From contig JAJEKV010000231.1 of the NCBI GenBank assembly GCA_021234155.1, positions 432,001 to 496,000 of the forward strand: a stretch of DNA of 64,000 nucleotides. The letters run 5' to 3'. Source of the DNA: Isoetes taiwanensis (taxonomy: Eukaryota; Streptophyta; Lycopodiopsida; Isoetales; Isoetaceae). Each line of letters opens with the position of its first letter. Position 1 is the first letter of the stretch. The notes below the pieces were generated by a model, which saw nothing but the letters and a program-made list of their open reading frames with translations, was not told the origin of the DNA and searched no databases. Below are positions 56,428-64,000 of this stretch, piece after piece. The position numbers were made by a program, and so were the translations under genes.

Positions 56428-57725
56428 GTAATATCCCTTTGGCGCCGAGATTTGAGCATACATTTTGGTTATTCTTGTGTTTTCTTAATCTTTGATGGTT
56501 TTACTGTGTTCTTGGAGTTTTTACCTTGTTGGCGGTCGAGCTTATCGTCATGCGGTAATATGTAGCATAATAACGGGGGTTTCTTTTGTATTTTTGTACT
56601 TTTTCCCTAAGGTTTTTATATGATTTCATGGATGTATTTGATGAGGCATACCTTGATTAGTATATCTAGAGTCTTGCGATTTCGCGGTTGAACTAATTTT
56701 GATGCCTATATCCAATGGTTTAGACCCATATATCATATATTTATTTTTATATTGTATTTTTCAGATTGTATCAAATATCCCTTTCGACATGCAAGGCTCG
56801 AGATAACCCATTTAGGGTTATGTGTTGGGAATGAAAATGAAGATTTTTAGGGAAGAATCATTTGTGGGCGGATTAAATTGATCATCTGATTCATTCCGCG
56901 ATCTGCGAGCGGGAGAATTCGGGTTTGGCAAGTCGTGATCTTCAATGCCTTTTTTTACGGGTACCCATCATAGATCGGATCTTTCGTTGGAGCAATTCCG
57001 GTGCCCATGTAACAAAATACACAAATGGGTCGCCTTCTCATCATCGACATACTACCGAGAAACATGTAGAGTTGTTTAATCGCCATTTGTTCCGCTTATC
57101 CGGTTTTACATTCAAAACAAGAACATAGGTTACTCGGATGTGGGATTGAGCTATGAAACCGTAGTTTCTCAAGGCCAAAGACGGCGTCTTATCACTTCTT
57201 CATTTTCCCATATTAGTTTCTTGCATCTAATCTTTCTTTAATATGAGCCACGTGGAGCCTTGGGATTCTTGAAAAGTCGAAAGACGCAGTCTTGGGGTGC
57301 AGTATTATTTGCGATATCGTTACTCCTAATTGTTGTTTACGGGCTCCCGGTTCGGGGATTTATCATGTGCTCATTCACAGATTTAAGTTGGAGTTTTTGA
57401 GGAAGAGTCTCTTTGTTGGTTATTCGTGTGTGGTTTTTGGATGGATGACCATACTTGCAAAGAAAGCAGACCTTCTTCAAAACCGAACTGTTTGGGGTTC
57501 TTTCTTTGCCTATCAGCTTTGCCCCATTTGAATCTCGATTTTCACATCTATAATTGTTCCCCGGCGGTTTTCTAGGTCATTTGTCGAATTGTGGTAGGAT
57601 ATTTGATTTCTTGGGGAGTTATACAAGGAATGAGTAATTATTGGGCAATCGACTTACTAGGATGGGTCACACTCTCCTTTTTGTGAGTTTGCATCGGACG
57701 ACATCATACCGTTTGCCTTTTCTAG

Positions 57726-57817
57726 AAATTGAGCCAGTTCTTGAATCACCTATCGGTTCAGTTACTTCAGCTGGTCCAATAATATCAAATGGACCTCCAG
57801 TTACTGGGAACCAGTTG
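57726..57817 (+). CDS. Possible 5' exon of the tyrosine recombinase gene
   Basis: Acceptor CCTTTTCTAG and donor GTGTAATA bound 92 bp reading IEPVLESPIGSVTSAGPIIS then NGPPVTGNQL, with no stop; a Ser/Pro/Gly-rich linker-like peptide. Phase implies at least one further exon between this and 56,366-56,427. Confidence 0.35.
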
Positions 57818-58734
57818 GTGTAATATGGCTTGATGCCTTTTCGTGTTCAGATTGGCTTCTGAAGAAAGAAGATGCTAAATCTACAAGGCAAATGAAGACT
57901 CTATATGAGACAAATCCAACCCTCGTCAGAAAGCGAGGACTTTGTGATCTCAAAGACACAAGAAGTTTGCACGCCTATATCTTCATATTACTCCGGTAGA
58001 GGGAAATCAAGGTAAGGTCCACTTTTACACGTAATGAAAACAAAATTCATTGATTTAATCTCATTGAATTGATTTATTCGGTTGAAGCAAACGTTTTACA
58101 CTTCGTCCTTTGTATACATCGGATTTTCTTGTCCAATAAATAGCATATTTTATGCAAAGGGCCATTTCAACAATAAATTCTTCCTTTCCGGGATGTATCT
58201 AAGTCGTGGGGTGAGAAGTGGAAAGTATGGTGGAAAATGAGTAGATATTGTCCTATGCTTGAATCCTTCTTGCCGAGATGTTCTTGGCATACCCAACCGT
58301 TCTTTCCCAGGACCCAACCGGATTCGCTCTGTTTTGCACCTTTCTAATCATTATGCCGAAGATTTCTTCGGTTCCAAATGTGTATTTGTCATTTGGGCAT
58401 GTGGGTTTTGTAATTGGGTATTTGTTTCTGGTGTCTGTTTTCGTGCTCCATAATTATAGGGTTGAATCCAGGGCATTGGCGGGAGTTTCGGAGATCCCCA
58501 TTTAAGGTTAGCATTTAAATGTTTGCAAATTTTTGTCACATTGGACTTGAGTATTAGTTAATTATCAAGTTGAATGTGCATTTGACTGATGCAGGGAACA
58601 ATTGCCATTGGCACATTTTTTCCTTTTTTTGATGAGGAAACAAGTTGGAGAGGCTATTGTACAGACAATTGCTTTATTAGACAGTTGCTTTATTAACGTT
58701 AACATCACACATTCCATTCCATTCGACACAATCA

Positions 58735-60676
58735 CCAGAAACTCCAATCGAAGATATTCTGTTGTTGCAGCTGAATGACATGGTCATGCGCTTCCTTCTA
58801 CAAGTTAGAAAAAAGGATGTCAATCTTTTTCCACCTGGGAGGTTAGTACTTTACTCTATTTTCAGTTCTAAGTTAGTTTACTTTAGCAGGTGTTAGGGTA
58901 GTTTACTTTAGCATGTGTTTCGGTAGTTTACTTTAGCAGGTGTTAGGGTAGTTTAGCAGTTGTTAGGGTAGTTTTAGAATAGTTTTTAGAGTAGTTTATT
59001 TTGGTATTTTGCGTTATATGTTTTCTTTTTTCAGTTTGAATTGCCTACTGAAGGCAATAGGTCGCATTGTACGTAAGAAGCAGGAGGCAGCAGTTAATTT
59101 GATGGGTGACCTTAAGGAGCCGCCATTTAATATTTTAAGGGATCTGTGATTTGGTAAGGCTAGACTAGGTTTCGTTGCTACTTGTGATAAAGCAAGGAAG
59201 GAGGGTGTAGGTGTTAAGAAGAAGAAAGCCGCTGCCATCCCTTTCAACACAGAAAAAGATCTGCTTGCAGATTTAGATTTCCAAATCCATAGCCCGAAAG
59301 GGATCCAGAAACGACTTTGCTATTTTTTGGTTACTCGCTTTGCTATCAGGGGTGGCGCTGAGCTATATGAGTGTAAGGATGTGGATTTTACTTTGGAATT
59401 TGATGGTTCTTCAGAGTTTCTCCTTTATGACGAGAGGACAAGTAAAAATTGGGGTACAACAGTGACTCGATTTGATGAGTCACACTTTAGGCCATCGATC
59501 TGGACCCATGAAGACGATTTCATTCTTACCTATAAATAGTATGTCCGGCATCTTCCTTCGAAGGAGATTGCAGGTCCAAGGCCATTCTTTCTGCAACCTA
59601 TTCCGAACTTTAAGGGCAATGTAGGTATTTTATCTATTTATTTTTTGTTCCTTTTCGATATTAATCAGTTATATTTGTTTATGTAGATCTGGTTTCAGAA
59701 GGGTAGGGTTGGTGTGAATAATCTCTCTAGTTGGGTACAAAGCATGGGCAGCACTGTTGATATTCAACTTTCAAACAAAAACGGTCGAGCGTCTACAATA
59801 ACTCGGATGTCTCTTGCTGGCGTACCTCCCGAGATCGGGAAACTTGTTACAGGGCATAGGAACACCGATTCGTATCATAAGTAAGACTTCTTATTAGTAT
59901 TTTCTGGAACCTAAGATTATTGTGTTTAATAAACTTACACGATTATGTTTAATATAGGTATGATAGGAGCAAAGATATTTAGATGGAAGCTGCTATGGAG
60001 ATCAATTCAAAGCCATATAATGATGACGGCTCATTAAGATTGTATAAGGACGTGTCGTGTGAGCGAATTGCTGCAAAAGAAAAGTTATTATTAGGTTCTC
60101 GATCATCAAAAGTCCTTGTGCCACTTGAAACTGGTAACACAGGTTCAGGTTAGTATCTTGTTCTTTCTCAATAATTTATTTAATTCTCTGTTATGCTTTT
60201 AATGTTTATATTTTTATTGAAGGTGTGGTGACTGGTGGAAGTTCAAGTTCAAAGCAGGAAATAACAAAGATTGTTAATGTTGATGATATTGGGAAGTCTG
60301 TTGCCAATATTGGGAAGTATGTTGCCAATGTTCCTGCCGGAAATTTTGATGTTTCTATGTCTGATAGCGATGATTTTACTAATGAAATGCTGGAAGAACT
60401 TATTGAAACTACTCCAAATTTGCGACACTATTTTCCAAGCAAAAGTGTGCAACTGAATAATTTTGGTAAGTTTTAAAATTTGAGTTGTTTGTTTTGGTTT
60501 CCATTTATTTGTGCGATTTATTTGAGTTTATTCATCATGTTTATTTGTCTAATTGGTTTATTCGTGCAGGTGGTCAGAGTTTCTTTGGAGCAACGTTTAA
60601 TAACTGTACGTTTGTGTTGCCAGATTCCAGTGCCCGCGTTCCTCTTCTTGATAAAACAAATGTGATTTCGAAGTGA
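58735..60676 (+). pseudogene. Crypton-type (DUF3504) tyrosine recombinase with introns, three nonsense codons
   Basis: Exons with GT-AG borders: about 58,735-58,841, 59,035-59,620, 59,687-59,880, 59,958-60,148, 60,223-60,465 and 60,570-60,676. Blocks in order follow eukaryotic Crypton proteins: MRFLLQVRKKDVNLFPPGS with LNCLLKAIGRIVR; ARKEGVGVKKKKA; VTRFAIRGGAELYECKDVDF (first catalytic Arg); LLYDERTSKNW (Lys); PFFLQPIPNF; WFQKGRVGVNNLSSWVQSM; NKNGRASTITRMSLAGVPPE (second Arg); GKLVTGHRNTDSYHKYDRSK (His and Tyr nucleophile). The last exon has SFFGATFNNCTFVLPD. Such enzymes cut and rejoin DNA through a Tyr-DNA bond. Stops: TGA 59,147, TAG 59,537, TAG 59,980. Otherwise frames and splice sites are preserved, so loss looks recent. 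Confidence 0.88.
58873..58995. repeat. Tandem repeats in a recombinase-gene intron
   Basis: Four imperfect units of GTAGTTTACTTTAGCAGGTG + TTAGG in the intron 58,842-59,034. Confidence 0.88.
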
Positions 60677-60754
60677 CAGAAAAATCAGTGAGTTGAAGTT
60701 TCTGCTGAGTTTGAGAAAATACAGTCTGAAGAGTCTGAAGATATGACTGATTTT

Positions 60755-60965
60755 CAATGGTTTTCAATGGAAAATGACTGATGTAATGACTGATGTAAAT
60801 GGTTTTCAATGGTAAATGTAATGTTTTCAATGGTAAATATAAAGAATACAGTGTAAAGAATACAGTGTTTTCAATGGTAAATGTAATGTTTTCAATGGTA
60901 AATGTAAAGAATACAGTGTTTTCAATGGTAAATGTAATGTTTTCAATGAAAAAATACAGTGTTAG
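60755..60965. repeat. Tandem repeats downstream of the recombinase gene
   Basis: TTTTCAATGGTAAATGTAATG and AAAGAATACAGTG units repeated about nine times in the first 300 bp after the stop codon. Confidence 0.9.
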
Positions 60966-61038
60966 CGGTGTTCTAGTGGCGCCGCTTAGGAAAGTGGTAA
61001 CCAAGGTTACCAAAAAAAAACTTGACACACAAATACAA

Positions 61039-61059
61039 GCAAAACACTGGTCCCCGTGG
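61039..61059. repeat. Right 21-bp inverted repeat bracketing the recombinase gene
   Basis: GCAAAACACTGGTCCCCGTG is the reverse complement of the repeat at 56,158-56,178 (20 of 21). Confidence 0.75.
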
Positions 61060-61739
61060 TTTACGAAAGATAAACGTCTCTGGTCTTGGGGCGTTCGAAC
61101 AGGGTAGAAGCCAAAGGAAAATACAAGTTTCCTTGAAATCGACCCGATACATACATGAAACATCCCTGTGACATGAAACCATGTTTTACCTTTATGGACC
61201 TACTTCGAGCGGGGTGAAGCAGGTACTTTCATGTACCTTCTGGCAAGAATAAAGAAATGCCAAGTACGATTTGGAAGGAGGATAATTGGCAAAATGCCAT
61301 CGATCAGTCATGAATCCATGCGGGGATGCCATGAACGAGCTCGAATGGGGGCATGCTCCAGGATTCTACATGCTATGGGATGCCGGACGAGGATGGGGTG
61401 GCTGATTTTGGATTTCCGTCCAAGTTAGCCACATCCCAGATGACATATACAGACTTCCATTAACAAATGGCAGAGCTACAATTTTAGGGCAGCCCCAAAC
61501 CATTAGCATTGGTCTGAGATCTTCACCCTCTGGCGCTCGTAAATCAAGCCTTGGTCTTTTTTTTTAATCACAACGTCTTAGGGAAATCCCATTCATTGTC
61601 CATAATGTCCTGGGATAATCGAGTTGCGGTGTGATAAATTTTGGGCCAGTCGTGAGTTATTAGTGGATACCAGCTATTAAAGAAATGGTTCGGATTAAAT
61701 CTAATGATGTAAACCTGAGGACTAGGATGTTAAGGTGTA
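61060..61739. other. Stretch without a recognisable gene
   Basis: Short ORFs only, none with a recognised motif. Confidence 0.4.
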
Positions 61740-61922
61740 GATAACGTCCTGGCCCAAGGACGTTACCTAAAAATAAATTTGAGGGCCAGTGAAAATGCCG
61801 AGGGCTTGGCGCCCGGCGTCTTGGCGTAAGCTGCGCCCGAGGCATTTTCACCGGCGCGGCATGCCCCGGCATTTTCACCGCCCGAAAATTTTTTGGTAAC
61901 GCCCCGAGGGCGAGACGTTATC
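61740..61922. mobile_element. Fold-back/MITE-like element, 183 bp
   Basis: Ends GATAACGTCCTGG...GACGTTACC and GGTAACGCC...GACGTTATC pair at about 21 of 28 positions. Inside, GTGAAAATGCC and GGCATTTTCAC form a second, nested inverted repeat with GGCGCCCGGCG-type sequence between. No coding capacity; no clear TSD. Confidence 0.55.
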
Positions 61923-61929
61923 GCCCTTA

Positions 61930-62985
61930 ACGCCCTGGTTCGAGGGTTTGCTCCAGGGCCGGATCCAGGGCAGAGGTGCCGGAAGCAGAGGAAGCAAAAG
62001 GAAACAGAGGGCCGGAATAGAAGCAGGAAGGCCGGATATTAGCAGCAAGGGGCACAGAGTCCCCTATCAGATTCTGCTGCAGGAAACTGGATTCTTGCCG
62101 CTTCAGCGGGCAGCCCTTAATAGACACATTGTCTATTTTCAGAAAGTGGTTAATATGGGTGATGCCCGGCTCCCTTTTTGGCTTCTGTGTGGCAATGGGC
62201 CCGCGGCTCCGGGGCTGTTGGAGGGTAAGAGATCGATGGTTCGCCCGGATGGAAGCGATGCGAGAACCAGGTGCGTCGCAGTGGACCGCGAGGCCGATCG
62301 TGACGGCTGGAATACACGGGCGCTTGCTTCCTTGGCAAGCTCTGGACCCCGCGCTCTAGAGCAGGTCAAAGCGGCCCATTACAAGGAGCACATCAACCCG
62401 TGTTAGCCGGGGCCCGGGCAGCTCTACCAGCGTTCCGGCTGCCCTGAAAAGTGCCGGACTCATTGCCTCCATTACGCGAGGTGCCCACCATCTTAACATC
62501 GACGAGGCGGCGGTGGATTGGGAGCCCCCCGGGGCAGACTCTGTCAGTCTTTGTCAAGCGGGTGCCATTGAGGATGAGTCTCACACTTTCGAGTTGCCTA
62601 GCATTCGGTCGGATCCGGGCGGATATGCTCCCTTAGTGCGGCGGACTTGCCCTACATTTGCTGATGAACACACTGTCGAAGCGTGCTCGGGGTCATTACA
62701 TTCGAGGTAATCTTGGATCTGCGAGCTCACCTTTGCCCCCGCCTGGCTGCCCGCTTATCAGGCACTACGGGTGCGGGGCATGAGTGTATATATTTGTGTG
62801 TTTTTGCATTTTGTATATTGGAACAGTTTGTCAGCAGGCTGATTGATGCCACGGTTTTTCCCTCGAAAACCCTTCGGGGCGGGGGTTTTTTAATCCGGGT
62901 AGTAATCCGCTTGCTGCGCTTTTGTATTGGGTCCCATAGACCGATTGGTCTCCGTGGACGATAAAAATACCTTCCTTCCTTCCTT
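61930..62985 (+). mobile_element. LINE D: 3' half of a GC-rich LINE
   Basis: 61,948-62,406 reads VPYQILLQETGFLPLQRAAL with VYFQKVVNMGDARLP (the thumb block TPY..ML.E.G.LPLE in LINEs 1 and 3). 62,540-62,595 reads VSLCQAGAIEDESHTFELPS (Cys/His block, second Cys lost). The 3' end TGGGTCCCATAGACCGATTG, GTCTCCGTGGACGATAAAAA and (CCTT)n is at 62,925-62,985. The upstream RT palm is missing. Codon composition and GC resemble LINE 4. Confidence 0.85.
62925..62985 (+). repeat. LINE D 3'-terminal hairpin and (CCTT)n tail
   Basis: AGACC-GATT-GGTCT stem-loop, GACGATAAAAA, then (CCTT)n. Confidence 0.8.
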
Positions 62986-63190
62986 TAGGTTAATCTAGAT
63001 CCATGTGGTTAATGCGGACATGGTCCTTTATGGTTAATCAAGATATATGCTAATCTAGACCTATGTGGTTAATCAAGATATGCTCCTTTATGGTTATTCA
63101 AGATATATGATAATAAGATCATGTTCTTTTATGGTTAATCTGGTCCTATGCTGTTAATCAGGACATGCTCCTTTATGGTTAATCAAGACC
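62986..63190. repeat. Minisatellite array, inverted relative to that at 49.35 kb
   Basis: GGTTAATCTAGATCCATGTG, GGACATGGTCCTTTATGGTT and AATCAAGATATA are reverse complements of the units at 49,350-50,885. It follows the tail of LINE D directly. Confidence 0.88.
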
Positions 63191-64000
63191 CTAAAACAGA
63201 GCCAGTGGCAAGACGGCAAGATCTGGTCTGCAAAAAGCAAGATCTCGTTTACAGATCTTCCAGTGTCAGTGTAAACCTTGGACTAGGTTGTTAGCGCAAC
63301 CCTCGGGGTTATGACACAAAAACTTTTTGGGCCATTTGGCCATGGCTAAAATGGCGGCCACGTTGAGCCATTACCTACCTACCTACCTACCTACCTACCT
63401 ATCTATCTATCTATTGAAAATCAATTTTTGACATGCATGTTTGGACTTCCAATATGTACCTTGGAAATTGCTTAACTATTTCTCAACATTGGAATTTCTT
63501 TAGATAATACAATGGTAACAAGGTCCATAGGACTGGAAGTTTAAAAATTAATAGAGGCAACATCTTAATCAATTTTGATCCCAACTTTAGAACAGAGATT
63601 ATGCGTACAATTCTCTATAGGATAAAATTGGTTGATTAGACGAGCTTGCATAATTTGAGGGCAATGTTTAAGCACAAACAACTGTGAATTTATGGGATAC
63701 TTATTCACCAATTGAATCTACATGGACTTCCACTCACACCTTTCAAAAATTATATTATTAAATGTAAGAAACCATGGTATTATTATAGGGACAAAATGGA
63801 TAGGGCTAGAGGGAGATATATGCTCTATACAATTGGTCTAGTTATGGACCATAAATGGTCCATGCTTAATTATATTCATATCTTCCAAATAATATATTAT
63901 TTCAATATGAAAATTGAGAGTTATATTGAAAAGGAAGGCCCGCATTCATGAAAAATATAGTGTACATGAAAGATGACCTACATGTAACATTATCCTACTA
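63191..64000. other. Stretch without a recognisable gene
   Basis: Only a (CCTA)n/(CTAT)n microsatellite (63,372-63,415) and a 79-codon ORF (63,712-63,951) without recognised motifs. Confidence 0.4.
63372..63415. repeat. (CCTA)n/(CTAT)n microsatellite
   Basis: About seven CCTA units followed by four CTAT units. Confidence 0.96.

Noticed and set aside
58735-60676. RNA editing as the explanation for the three stops in the recombinase
   Set aside because: U-to-C editing that removes stops is known for organelle transcripts of some non-seed plants, not for nuclear genes; simple decay is more likely.

Overview
The window looks like nuclear DNA of a land plant with a large, repeat-rich genome, perhaps a non-seed plant such as a fern. 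Three things point there: a canonical plant clade-D PP2C gene with plant-type introns, plant Ty3/gypsy and MULE/SWIM elements, and a Crypton-type tyrosine recombinase, which I would not expect in a typical seed-plant sequence. The lineage call is inference. No bacterial operons, tRNA, rRNA or CRISPR were seen.

Layout. 1-3,163 (-): decayed Ty3/gypsy gag-pol. 3,343-7,307 (-): two broken unknown genes, A and B. Each has a TATAAATAG box preceded by a matched pair of 17-bp-stem hairpins about 200 bp apart. Gene B starts with a near copy of the histone H3 tail. 7,682-14,988 (+): two LINEs, both ending in a small hairpin plus (CT)n; LINE 2 starts exactly where the (CT)n tail of LINE 1 stops. 15,194-20,756 (-): scattered exons of one or more unrecognised genes, with a polyadenylated retrocopy between them. 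23,367-33,420: nested LTR retrotransposons (an LTR, a minus-strand pol, a solo LTR with TSD GTTAT, an opposed element's 3' end and LTR, and a 1.47-kb retrocopy with a 13-bp TSD). 33,681-33,853: MITE. 36,312-38,185 (+): the only gene that looks intact, a PP2C with 4 coding exons and 372 aa.

40,900-49,350 (-): three LINEs, one split by a solo LTR (TSD AACTT). 49,350-55,060: minisatellite array, then a MULE transposase gene (-) whose SWIM zinc-finger motif is split by an L1 copy with a 16-bp TSD, then a smaller array. 55,751-56,029: MITE with 30-bp TIRs and TSD CTCC. 56,158-61,059: a 21-bp inverted repeat brackets an intron-containing Crypton/DUF3504 tyrosine recombinase pseudogene (58,7xx-60,676). 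61,740-61,922: fold-back element. 61,930-62,985 (+): LINE 3' half. 62,986-63,190: inverted copy of the minisatellite array.

Except for the PP2C and possibly the minus-strand exons at 15-21 kb, the coding content is mobile-element derived and degenerate. The most unusual items are the Crypton-like gene, the hairpin promoters with the H3-tail mimic, and the hairpin plus microsatellite LINE tails. All family calls come from reading motifs; no database search was possible.
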